A DNA stretch of 44,098 nucleotides from Deltaproteobacteria bacterium. Lineage in GTDB: Bacteria; Myxococcota_A; Polyangia; Fen-1088. This document shows, one piece after another, positions 31,751 through 39,257 of the stretch (the stretch's first letter is position 1; every line of letters starts with the position of its first letter). The position numbers and the translations under genes were made by a program. The stretch spans positions 1 to 44,098 of the forward strand of contig JAFGPX010000254.1 in NCBI GenBank assembly GCA_016935975.1. The letters run 5' to 3'. The notes under the pieces are model-generated. The model worked only from the letters and a program-made list of their open reading frames with translations, searched no databases and was not told the origin of the DNA.

Positions 31751-32755
31751 CTACGGCAACGGCGCCACTTGCCAGGCGCCGTTCTCCAGGTTCGCTCCTG
31801 GGATTTGGTTCCAGGGCAACAGACGCTCCCACACGGCGCCTTTTTCGTACGGCGCCTTGGACCATGCGACCTGGAGATCGGGCCGGACGCCGTCTGCGAA
31901 GGCGAGCGTCGACGGCCGCCGAGGTATCCGCATCTTCATGGGATCCCACGTGCCGACCACGCACCAGTACTTGTCGGAACCGAGGATCTGCAACAGGAGA
32001 TCCCTGTGCAGACGCCTGAGCGCCCTGGCCCAGAGCCAGTTCTCCACCCCGGCTGGCGAGAAGCTCACCAGCAGCTTGGGGCCAGTCAGCCTATTCCCGT
32101 CTCGACCGATCGGCTGGGGAGCGAATAGCAGGAAGGCCACGTTCTTCCCGTCTTGAGCCGTTGCCGCCCTGTGACTTATCTGGAAATTGCCTTCGAGCAA
32201 CCCCAGGCTGTGGCGCAGTTCTTGGATGGGCCATGCCAAGACGATCTGTCCTCGGGTGCACCACTTGAGGAAGCACTGGCGAACGGTCGAAAAGACAATG
32301 CCTTCTCGGTGCGTGTAGGTGCGGTGGATCCGTTTGCGTGCCTCCCTTTCATCGTCCAAGGGGACACGCGTCGTGATCACGATGAGATCCGACTCGGACA
32401 ACTTGAGGTCTTCCGTCGTGGCGTCGTCGTCAACTGCAGCGGCCTCGACCGTGACGGCCTGAGCAGCGGCGTCGGTGGGGCGAGGTATGTCCTTGGGTAG
32501 ATTCAGGATGGTTTCGCCCAGGGTCCATCTCGATTCGATGAACGTTTCATAGAGCTCCACGAAAGCGCTGGCGTCGCGAATGAGGTGCAGTTGCCGATCC
32601 CAGAGAATCTCCTCCTCGCTTGGCGAGGGCCCGGCCACGTATCGTATGTAGTGGGGGGTCACTGGGTAGGTGAACTGGAAGACCCTCGGTCGTGCTTGCT
32701 CCCCAGTCGCTCCTGCTTGCTCCGGTATGGCTAGTGGTCGCTGTTGCTTCGGCAT
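31751..32755 (-). CDS. Hypothetical protein divergent from the ubiquitin-like operon
   Basis: This 334-residue protein begins MPKQQRPLAIPEQ; the start is set by the ggagggagcg site just upstream. It has no signal peptide or TM helix. The middle is acidic (VEAAAVDDDATTEDLKLSE), followed by an Arg/Lys-rich stretch (DDEREARKRIHRTY), and the end is rich in Trp (WCVVGTWDPMK; WSKAPYEKGAVWERLLPW). I do not recognise it. Its codon use looks less GC-biased than the operon beside it. It is divergent from the sigma-like gene and shares a 286-base control region with it, so it could be a regulator or cargo of the same system. Confidence 0.6.
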   Translation of the reverse strand: MPKQQRPLAIPEQAGATGEQARPRVFQFTYPVTPHYIRYVAGPSPSEEEILWDRQLHLIRDASAFVELYETFIESRWTLGETILNLPKDIPRPTDAAAQAVTVEAAAVDDDATTEDLKLSESDLIVITTRVPLDDEREARKRIHRTYTHREGIVFSTVRQCFLKWCTRGQIVLAWPIQELRHSLGLLEGNFQISHRAATAQDGKNVAFLLFAPQPIGRDGNRLTGPKLLVSFSPAGVENWLWARALRRLHRDLLLQILGSDKYWCVVGTWDPMKMRIPRRPSTLAFADGVRPDLQVAWSKAPYEKGAVWERLLPWNQIPGANLENGAWQVAPLP

Positions 32756-33041
32756 CGCTCCCTCCGAACGCCAGGCCTTCAGTATAGCGAGCACCGCATG
32801 CCGGGCCAGAGCATTTGTCCTCCCTGCGTGCGGACGGCGAAGGCTTTTGGTCCAAAAGCGCGTTTTCCTCCAAAGACGATTCTTGGTGCAATTCTCAGAT
32901 CTAGGAGACGAGATCGCTCCGGAGGCTGTCCCGCAGATCTTTGGACGAAAAGCCCGATTGCTCCCAACGCTCCGGATTTGGCGAGAAGTTACTTGTGGGC
33001 GAATCGCCAGAGCGTCTCGCGCATGTGCTGTCGTTAGGGGT
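32756..33041. promoter_or_regulatory. Divergent control region upstream of the ubiquitin-like operon
   Basis: These 286 bases lie between two divergent starts and are more AT-rich than their surroundings. They contain a 17-base perfect palindrome (32843-32859) and several related aaaag/cttttg boxes. Promoters for both sides must lie here; I cannot fix the -35/-10 elements. Confidence 0.55.
32843..32859. promoter_or_regulatory. Perfect 17-base palindrome, candidate operator
   Basis: GCTTTTGG-T-CCAAAAGC is an 8-bp perfect inverted repeat around one central base, in the divergent intergenic region about 90 bases from one start and 180 from the other. Its size and symmetry suit a dimeric repressor or activator. 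No DNA-binding regulator is obvious nearby apart from the sigma-like protein. Confidence 0.5.
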
Positions 33042-33704
33042 ATGAAACCCTCTGGCTCCGCCCCATCGACAGTTGCCGCCAAGATCGACGACAAGGCCAT
33101 CGCGAATTTGATCTTCGCGGCGGGGATCCCTCGGAAACACGTCGGCAGCGTCTATCTCAAGCTCGCTGGCCACGCTCTGTCGCTCGACGAGCGCGAGGCG
33201 AAGTCGTACGTCAGTCGAACCCACCGGCACGCGCTCATCGACGAAAAGAGGCGGCACAGGCGCCATCCCGTGTTGCCTCTGGACCCGCTGTCGGCCGTGT
33301 GGGACGCGCTCGCACACGACCAGATCCGTCCCGACGATGTCGAGCGCAAGAAGACGCTGCAGGCGCTCATGCAAACTGGAATCGCCCTGCTTTCGCCGCA
33401 CCAGCGCAGCTTGGTGCGGGCATGGATGGACCGCTCCCACGAAGAGAATGTGACCGAGATCCACGAGGCGCTGCCGCAGCCCTGTGGGCTTGGCGCCTAC
33501 CACTGCAAGAACATGGCCTTCGCCAACCTGACCCGCATCGTCTCCGGCCTGGCGGTGGCTACCGGCAACTCGGATTTGCGCCCCGCTGGCGCGGCGGCGT
33601 GTGCGGGGCGTCGGCCGGGACTTCGCTCGCGGCAAAAAAACGCGAGGGCGATCTTCAAAAACCCCACCGGCGCGCGTCTTGAAAGAGGAGAAGGCGAAGC
33701 ATGA
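33042..33704 (+). CDS. ECF-like sigma factor heading the operon
   Basis: This 220-residue protein resembles small sigma-70 (ECF) factors. Residues about 30-67 read like region 2: VYLKLAGHALSLDEREAKSY, then SRTHRHALIDEKRRHRR, as in the usual wL..i..N..iD..RR..R. Residues about 105-165 read like region 4: TGIALLSPHQRSLVRAWM, then an HTH-like VTEIHEALPQPCGLGAYHCK. It lacks an obvious anti-sigma partner. Its TGA overlaps the next ATG (33701-33704), so it is coupled to the operon and may direct its own transcription. The last 40 residues are basic and poorly protein-like, and contain an A AAA AAC run (33634-33641). Confidence 0.65.
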   Translation: MKPSGSAPSTVAAKIDDKAIANLIFAAGIPRKHVGSVYLKLAGHALSLDEREAKSYVSRTHRHALIDEKRRHRRHPVLPLDPLSAVWDALAHDQIRPDDVERKKTLQALMQTGIALLSPHQRSLVRAWMDRSHEENVTEIHEALPQPCGLGAYHCKNMAFANLTRIVSGLAVATGNSDLRPAGAAACAGRRPGLRSRQKNARAIFKNPTGARLERGEGEA

Positions 33705-34990
33705 CGGATCCCTTCGACCTCGGCGATCGCATCGGCGAATTCCTGCCCAGGGCCATCGGCTTGGCCCCGAGGTCGGGCGGAGGCGACCTCGCGGCAAGCG
33801 GGTCGTCGCTTGGCGACGCCTACGCCGTCGTCTTGTCCCCGTCGTTTCACGAGTCTTTCTACGCGCGCTTCGAGCATTTCATCGAAGCACTGGATTTGGA
33901 AGGAATGCCCTTGTTCTCGCCGGCGGTGGCGGCGAACGATCTGTCGCTGGAGCACTACCGCCAGCACGTCGTCCTGCGGGCGTGCGCCATCGCGGCCGGC
34001 GACGCGATGGCCGGCTACGGCCTGGTGCGTTGGATGCAGGTCGTCCGTGAAATCGCTGGCCGCCTTCGTGGGGATCCGACGCCTTTGTGCGCCCAAGCGT
34101 TGCCCGCGCGTCAGCACCTGGGCGATTTGCGCCGCCGCGTGCTGTGCTGCGCCGACTTCACGCCCGCCTTCGTGGCGCGGCTTCGGCGCTATCGCCCGCT
34201 CATCCTTATCGGGCACCAGCTTCTGGTCGAGATGCGCCCGCCGTGGGACTTCGGCCGGGTGGCCAGCAACAACGACATCGCCGATGTCGCTCTGTTGCCG
34301 GAGCCGTGGTTCGACCGGATCGTCGCGACGATCCGCTCCGAGTTCGCGGACGAGCGCGACGACGTCGCCAGAGCGGAGGACGAGAAGTTCTGGGCCGAAC
34401 TCGCCGCTGGTCGAGCACCGATCCGAGGGGCGGGAAGTCTTCAGGGGTTCGCCGTTTCGGCGTCACCGCCCGACAGGCTTAAGGTGTCGCTGGAAACCGG
34501 TGGCCCGTTCTTCATGGAGGTCGCACCAGGTCGGGCCGTGCTGTGGCCCGCCGCGGTCGTCTCGGTCGAGGCCGAGTCCTCGATGCTGCTCGGGCCGAGC
34601 ACCAACCTGACCGTCAGGTTGAGCCCCTGTCCTGGGACGCACGGGCGTGCGTCGGGGTCGCGGTCGAACGAAGCACCCAGCCTGGCGCGACTCGCGAGCG
34701 ATCTCTCGCTACACCCCTTCGCAAGTCGCGAGATGACTTTCTGCGTTGGCAGCACGATCCAGCGCAACCGGCAGCTCGCGCAACACACGTCGATGGCGGA
34801 CGTGGTTCTCGAGTGCCATCTACGGGGTGCCGTGCGGGTGTTCCGGTACGGCTGGCGCAGGTCCAATCAGAACCGCGTCTACCACGACCTTCGGGGCGAC
34901 CCGTCTGTGGTCGGCCTTCACGTAGTCCCGCTGGCCGAGGCTTTGCGGCACGTCGCCGCTCACCCGGAAATCGAGATGGTGCGTTGGTAG
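33701..34990 (+). CDS. Unknown 429-residue protein of the ubiquitin-like operon
   Basis: No family is recognised. The protein is soluble with no signal. The N-terminal 230 residues look helical (FARFEHFIEAL-like and LRACAIAAGDAMAGYGLVRW) with a Cys pair in RRVLCCADFT. The C-terminal 180 residues look beta-rich (LKVSLETGGPFFMEVAPGRA; DVVLECHLRGAVRVFRYGWR). It is coupled to the sigma gene by an ATGA overlap and is followed by a 49-base gap before the first ubiquitin-like candidate. Position suggests an operon-specific adaptor, substrate or ligase, but nothing in the sequence decides this. Confidence 0.7.
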   Translation: MTDPFDLGDRIGEFLPRAIGLAPRSGGGDLAASGSSLGDAYAVVLSPSFHESFYARFEHFIEALDLEGMPLFSPAVAANDLSLEHYRQHVVLRACAIAAGDAMAGYGLVRWMQVVREIAGRLRGDPTPLCAQALPARQHLGDLRRRVLCCADFTPAFVARLRRYRPLILIGHQLLVEMRPPWDFGRVASNNDIADVALLPEPWFDRIVATIRSEFADERDDVARAEDEKFWAELAAGRAPIRGAGSLQGFAVSASPPDRLKVSLETGGPFFMEVAPGRAVLWPAAVVSVEAESSMLLGPSTNLTVRLSPCPGTHGRASGSRSNEAPSLARLASDLSLHPFASREMTFCVGSTIQRNRQLAQHTSMADVVLECHLRGAVRVFRYGWRRSNQNRVYHDLRGDPSVVGLHVVPLAEALRHVAAHPEIEMVRW

Positions 34991-35039
34991 CGGCGAGAAG
35001 ACACGCCTTCGAACAACCAAGAAAACGGGAGTTGCGCCA

Positions 35040-35351
35040 ATGAACGAAACGAAGGACATCGAAGTCAGGCTGTCGCGGGGTGGAAACCCGCTCGTCGGAC
35101 AGACTCGTCATTTCTCGATCGACGAGGCTGGTGTTCCCCTGCGGGACCTCCTCGGTCCGAACCTGCGCGGTTCTGGAGCGGTCGACGTCTTCTTCAGGCA
35201 CGACAGCCGCGAAGTCCTGATTCCCCCGGAAGACCTCGACGTGCTTTCGCTGCACGAGGCGATGCGGCGCGTGTCGGGCGGCGGCAGCACGCAAGCGGGA
35301 GTCTTCACGATCGACGCGACGGCCGCACACGAGGGCGCGCTTCATGCCTGA
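35040..35351 (+). CDS. Candidate ubiquitin-like protein 1 (GGG plus C-terminal tail)
   Basis: This 103-residue protein has a predicted beta-grasp order: strand IEVRLSRGG, strand QTRHFSIDEAG, helix VPLRDLLGPNL, strands AVDVFFRHDSREVLIP and LDVLSLHEAMRRVSGGG. The last block ends in GGG, where ubiquitin ends in GG, followed by 19 further residues starting STQAG. I infer a proprotein cut by the adjacent JAMM peptidase, whose gene overlaps this one by 8 bases. There is no sequence identity strong enough to prove the fold. An alternative is an accessory beta-grasp or adaptor protein that is not conjugated. Confidence 0.55.
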   Translation: MNETKDIEVRLSRGGNPLVGQTRHFSIDEAGVPLRDLLGPNLRGSGAVDVFFRHDSREVLIPPEDLDVLSLHEAMRRVSGGGSTQAGVFTIDATAAHEGALHA

Positions 35352-36345
35352 CTTGGGCGAAGCCAACGGAACAGGCAACGGGCCCGCGCTGTTCGTCTCG
35401 GACAGCTTCATGCTGGCGGCGCAGGCGGGCTGCGATGCCGCGGATCGCTTGCGCGGCGGCGTGGAGGTCGCGTGGTCGGCCTACGGCCAGTGGACGATCG
35501 CCAAGGGTGCTCGGTTCGGCGCGATCTACCTTTCGCACCCCTTCCTCCTGAAAGCCGAGTGCGGGCTCGCGCGTTTTCGCGTGAAGCCCATGGATCTCTC
35601 CGCACTGGGGCGGCGCGTTTCCGCGTCGTACCCGCACCTGACGGTGCTCGGTCAGATGCACAGGCACCCGGGACGATGCAAACCGACACCTTCGCCTACC
35701 GACGACGAGGACCGCGAAAGAATGGCGAACCTTCTCCGGGATTGCGCCGAGCGCGAGGTCGTCGAGTGCTGGGAAGTGCCGCCGCATCTGCCGCGCGTCG
35801 GAAACAACGGGGACGCCAGGCAAAGGGTCGAGTACGCGATCGATCCGCGCCTGGTGATCAGCATGGGCCCGCGCTCCGGAAGCCCGCCATCGAGCGCCTT
35901 GCCGGCGCCGGCGCGAGGCATCGCGCAGGCTCCGACCGTGACGTGCACGAGACGCGTGGGCTTGGCCTATCAGGTGTTCCTCATCTGCAACGCGCAGGCC
36001 GAGCGCGAAGCGATCCAAGCGCAGGTGATGGAGTTCCGGCGTCTGCCATTCGGTGAGGACGTGGCGACGCTCTTCGACGACTGGAAGGTGGAGATTCTGC
36101 CCGATACGGAGGTCGCGGCTCGTCTGGCGATGGACGTGGATCTGGTGCGATGCGATGTCGACCGGGACCGGATTGCCGCCTCGGTCGAGGAGTGCGTGCA
36201 TCCCTTCGGCGGCGGCACCACGTGCACCTGCCCGAATTCATACTGGTCGTCGGACGGCGGAGCCGGGGGCGTGATCAAGTGCCGCGATCCGAACGCCACC
36301 GGCGCCGCCGACGGCATTTGTGACGGGGTGCGACCGAATGGATGA
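35344..36345 (+). CDS. JAMM/JAB metalloprotease 1 (deubiquitinase-like)
   Basis: This 333-residue protein has a JAMM zinc motif: His106 and His108 in GQMHRHPGR, then Ser117 and Asp120 in PSPTDDED. The spacing from the second His to the Ser is one longer than the common form. The paired acidic residue is probably Glu41 in GGVEVAWSAYG. Such peptidases cut after Gly-Gly, trimming ubiquitin-like tails or removing the modifier. After the JAB domain come about 200 residues ending in a Cys-containing segment (TTCTCPNSYW) with no known match. The gene overlaps the upstream ubiquitin-like gene and the downstream E1-like gene by 8 bases each. Confidence 0.78.
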   Translation: MPDLGEANGTGNGPALFVSDSFMLAAQAGCDAADRLRGGVEVAWSAYGQWTIAKGARFGAIYLSHPFLLKAECGLARFRVKPMDLSALGRRVSASYPHLTVLGQMHRHPGRCKPTPSPTDDEDRERMANLLRDCAEREVVECWEVPPHLPRVGNNGDARQRVEYAIDPRLVISMGPRSGSPPSSALPAPARGIAQAPTVTCTRRVGLAYQVFLICNAQAEREAIQAQVMEFRRLPFGEDVATLFDDWKVEILPDTEVAARLAMDVDLVRCDVDRDRIAASVEECVHPFGGGTTCTCPNSYWSSDGGAGGVIKCRDPNATGAADGICDGVRPNG

Positions 36346-37666
36346 GATCTACGGTCGCATGCTGTGCCAGGCCGGTTGGCGACTCGCGCCGATCCGGCAG
36401 ACGATGCTCGTGATCGCGGCGGCGGGTCCGGTGGCGGAGCAGCTCTCGCTCGCCGCGAGCGCGATCGGCTTCGAGCACCAGCTCGTCCTGGCGCAGGACA
36501 TGGCCGCAGGCCTCGCTCTGGCGGATGCGTCGATGCGCCACAACCCACAGGCATACGTCGACGTGGAGCTCGGGAGTCTTCACCGGGGCATCGCCGCCAT
36601 GCCGTCGATCTTCGTCGTGGATCTCGGAGATCCGGCCATGCGGGGCATCTCGATCGAAAGCGAGCATCCCATCCTCGGCTTCGCCCAAAAGGACGACCGG
36701 ATCGATTTTGGCACCGATCTCGACCGCGTGCGCCCCGGCTGCGTGGGCCGCCCGGTGCGGCCGTGCGCCGAGATCTCCGTGCTCGTGGGCGAGTTGCTCG
36801 CCGCGCTCTGCAGCATCTTGAACGCGTATCGCGCCGGTGAGAACGAGCCGGGCCTCGCGCCGCCTCCGAGGAGCGCGCGCCTGCCCACGCCCCCGCCGCC
36901 CGGTCCCGGCGGCGAGATCAAACCGCGCCGCATTTACGTTGGCGGCTTCGGAGGAGCGATCGCGCATCAGGTTCTGAACGCGATGGCAATGGATCCGATC
37001 CTGCAGGAGATCCTCTCGCACCCGGATTCGCTCATGGTCGGTGCCGACGACGACGTCGTCGAGGAAAGCAATCGCAGCCGGCAGGTTGGATACCTGCCCG
37101 ACGACGTCGGCCGCCCCAAGGCCGAAGCGACGCGCGACTGGCTCGGTCGCGGGACGCTCGCCCAGATTCACATCGTCGCTCTGGACGAGCCGATCGCGCT
37201 TCGGCATTTCACCGACTACGGGCCCTTCGACCTCGTCCTTTCCTCCGTCGATTCCTGGGACGCGCGGCGCACACTGGTCGAGCTCGCGCGCAAAAGCCGG
37301 GTGCCGACCCTGCTTTCCTCGGGCAGCAGCTTCTTCGGTGGCTTCGAACGCCTCGTGACCGAAGACAGCGCCTGCATGTCGCTTCACGGCGTCGAGCAGC
37401 TTGCCCACCGGCCGCGCGGTACGCGGCGCTCGTGCGCGGACGCACCTTTGCCATCGTCGCTCGTCCCGCAGGCGATCGTCGGCGGTCTCGCCGCCGCGGA
37501 CCTGCGCAACGCGTGGCTGGGCCGGCCCGTGGATGCACGCGGCGCCGAGGTTCACCTGCTGCACGCGAGCGCCGAGCCGGGGTTCGAGGGCCTGCGGCAT
37601 TCGCCGGGAAGGCTGGCCAATGCGACGTGCCCGTGCGTGGCCTCTGGCGCGGGAGGAGCGCGATGA
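36338..37666 (+). CDS. E1-like (ThiF/MoeB fold) adenylating enzyme 1
   Basis: This 442-residue protein has about 195 N-terminal residues of unknown fold, a proline-rich link (PTPPPPGPGG), then a ThiF/E1 domain. The nucleotide loop is YVGGFGGAIAHQVL (Gly202-Gly206). The second hallmark is EESNRSRQVGYLPDDVGRPK, matching the E1 block with N..RQ and GRPKA. DLVLSSVDSWDARRTLVEL follows, then SCADAPLPSSLVPQ, which holds the candidate catalytic Cys, and a closing CPC pair that may bind zinc. It would adenylate the Gly-Gly end of a ubiquitin-like protein and hold it as a thioester. ATG 36338 is chosen for its 8-base overlap with the JAMM gene; GTG 36320 is possible. Confidence 0.85.
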   Translation: MDEIYGRMLCQAGWRLAPIRQTMLVIAAAGPVAEQLSLAASAIGFEHQLVLAQDMAAGLALADASMRHNPQAYVDVELGSLHRGIAAMPSIFVVDLGDPAMRGISIESEHPILGFAQKDDRIDFGTDLDRVRPGCVGRPVRPCAEISVLVGELLAALCSILNAYRAGENEPGLAPPPRSARLPTPPPPGPGGEIKPRRIYVGGFGGAIAHQVLNAMAMDPILQEILSHPDSLMVGADDDVVEESNRSRQVGYLPDDVGRPKAEATRDWLGRGTLAQIHIVALDEPIALRHFTDYGPFDLVLSSVDSWDARRTLVELARKSRVPTLLSSGSSFFGGFERLVTEDSACMSLHGVEQLAHRPRGTRRSCADAPLPSSLVPQAIVGGLAAADLRNAWLGRPVDARGAEVHLLHASAEPGFEGLRHSPGRLANATCPCVASGAGGAR

Positions 37667-38142
37667 GAGTCCCCGATGGCGCGGCGGTCGGCCGGCTGGC
37701 GAGAGGCGACGGCGCGTGCGCGCACGCTCTCGTGCAGGGCAAGGCCGTCGCGATCGCCGACGGGGTCTCGGTCATCCCCGGCTGGAGCGAGCACGGCGAG
37801 GTCGAGATCGTGTGCAAGGTCGCGCCGGGCGCGCGCGTTTCCGTCGACGGCCGCCGGAGGACCGGCATGTTCGTGATTGGTCCGGGACAGGCCTTCTCGT
37901 TGCGCAACGGCGGCGCGGCCGAGCAGACGTGGACGTTGGTTTGCGCCGAACGAGTGCCGGTCGCCGCCGAACCGACCGGCTCCTGTGCCTTCTGCCACTG
38001 CAGGCTCGGGAGCGCGGCCGTGATCGTCGACGCGACCGGGCTGCCGCCGAGCTGGCGAGCGCTGGTTTGCGGCCCCCTGTGCCGGGAGTGCGCCGCCGGC
38101 ATCGCCGAGGCGCGCCGGCCAGGCAACGGGAGGGCACGATGA
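37663..38142 (+). CDS. Cys-rich zinc-binding protein of the ubiquitin-like operon
   Basis: This 159-residue protein has a beta-rich N-terminal part (GEVEIVCKVAPGARVSVDGR; GMFVIGPGQAFSLRNG) and a C-terminal zinc site: Cys108, Cys111, Cys113 (with His112), then Cys136, Cys140 and Cys143 in LVCGPLCREC. The two Cys clusters about 23 residues apart suit a treble-clef or zinc ribbon, the fold class that includes RING fingers. Lying between two E1 genes with 4-base ATGA overlaps on both sides, it could be a ligase-like (E3) or adaptor subunit. That is inference from position. Confidence 0.65.
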   Translation: MRVPDGAAVGRLARGDGACAHALVQGKAVAIADGVSVIPGWSEHGEVEIVCKVAPGARVSVDGRRRTGMFVIGPGQAFSLRNGGAAEQTWTLVCAERVPVAAEPTGSCAFCHCRLGSAAVIVDATGLPPSWRALVCGPLCRECAAGIAEARRPGNGRAR

Positions 38143-39257
38143 GCGACAACGTCACTCGCATCGCCGTCGTGGGGCTCGGCAACGTCGGGTACTGGACGAC
38201 GACCGCGCTGGGCCTGGCCATGCTCGGCGGTCTCGGCGGCGATTGCGACATCGCGCTCGTGGATTTCGATACCGTCGACGAGCGCGCGGTTCGCAAGGGC
38301 TACCCGCCGTGGCTTCTCGGGTGCCAGAAGGCGAAGGCGATGGTCGCGGCGATCGACGCGATGTACGGCGCGAGCGTCTCCGCCGCGATGCACCCGGTGC
38401 TCGCGGCCGCCCAGAGCGCGCCGGGCCTGCTCGCCGACCGCGACGTCTTCATCTGCGTCGATTCGCTCGGCGACGCACAGTTCGTATCGAGCCGCGCCCG
38501 ATCCCGGTGGCAGTGCCGGGTAAGCACCGGCGCGGGAGGATTGGCCACCCACTGCGTCGAGGTCTTCCCTCCCGACACCGCCGCGCTCGGCGATGTCTAC
38601 GACGACGCCGCCTGGTCGCAGGCGGGGCGTCGGCAGAGTTGTACGACGGGCCAGCCGGCCCGCCCGCTCGACGGGGCGGCGTATCCCATCGGGATCGTGG
38701 CCGGTGCGCTCGCCGTGCAGGCCTATTTGAACCGCGCCATGGACAGCGCGCCGTATCGACTGCAATGGACCGGAACGCAGCCGCTGCGGAGCGATCTTTG
38801 GGGCGCGGCAGGCAAGGCTGCGCCCTGCCGCGATCTCGGCCTCGACAACCGCGCGACCATCGACCGCGTCTGGCAGGACGTCGCGCGCGCCCTCGAGGTC
38901 GATCCGGACGACCTGATGCTCACCTGGGAGGCCCCGATCGTCCGGCGTCACTGCGCCTGTCGGAGCCCCTACCTCGGCTTCGAACGGTACCCGGTGACCG
39001 GCCGTTGCCCGACGTGCAACGGCAGGTCGATTCTGGTCTCGGCCAGCCGCGAGCTGCTGCCCGCGGAGGCTCGGGCGATCAGGTGCCGCACGCTGCGCTC
39101 TCTGCACGCGCCGGCGGGCATCGGCCTCGGCGCCGTCACGCGCGACGGCCGCAGCCGCCGCTATCGCCTGACGTACCGGCCCGAAGACGTGCCGCCTCTG
39201 ACGGGCAACGCCGCCTGCTACCAGAGCGCGCAATCGACGGAGGGACTGCACGCATGA
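38139..39257 (+). CDS. E1-like (ThiF/MoeB fold) adenylating enzyme 2
   Basis: This 372-residue protein begins with the adenylation fold: IAVVGLGNVGYWTTTALG, acidic strand IALVDFDTVDERAVRKGY, and GCQKAKAMVAAIDAMYG in place of the usual G.PKA block. DVFICVDSLGDAQFV follows, then RRQSCTTGQPARPL, which contains the candidate thioester Cys. A zinc site is likely at HCAC and RCPTC (about 270-295). It differs clearly from the first E1: the N..RQ motif is not conserved and there is a different C-terminal extension of about 75 residues. Its ATGA overlap with the E2-like gene suggests these two form one E1-E2 pair. Confidence 0.82.
   Translation: MSDNVTRIAVVGLGNVGYWTTTALGLAMLGGLGGDCDIALVDFDTVDERAVRKGYPPWLLGCQKAKAMVAAIDAMYGASVSAAMHPVLAAAQSAPGLLADRDVFICVDSLGDAQFVSSRARSRWQCRVSTGAGGLATHCVEVFPPDTAALGDVYDDAAWSQAGRRQSCTTGQPARPLDGAAYPIGIVAGALAVQAYLNRAMDSAPYRLQWTGTQPLRSDLWGAAGKAAPCRDLGLDNRATIDRVWQDVARALEVDPDDLMLTWEAPIVRRHCACRSPYLGFERYPVTGRCPTCNGRSILVSASRELLPAEARAIRCRTLRSLHAPAGIGLGAVTRDGRSRRYRLTYRPEDVPPLTGNAACYQSAQSTEGLHA

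Noticed and set aside
34635..34652. Inverted repeat gacgcac/gtgcgtc inside the 429-residue gene
   Set aside because: It lies within a continuous coding frame with normal third-position GC; no reason to call it a regulatory hairpin.
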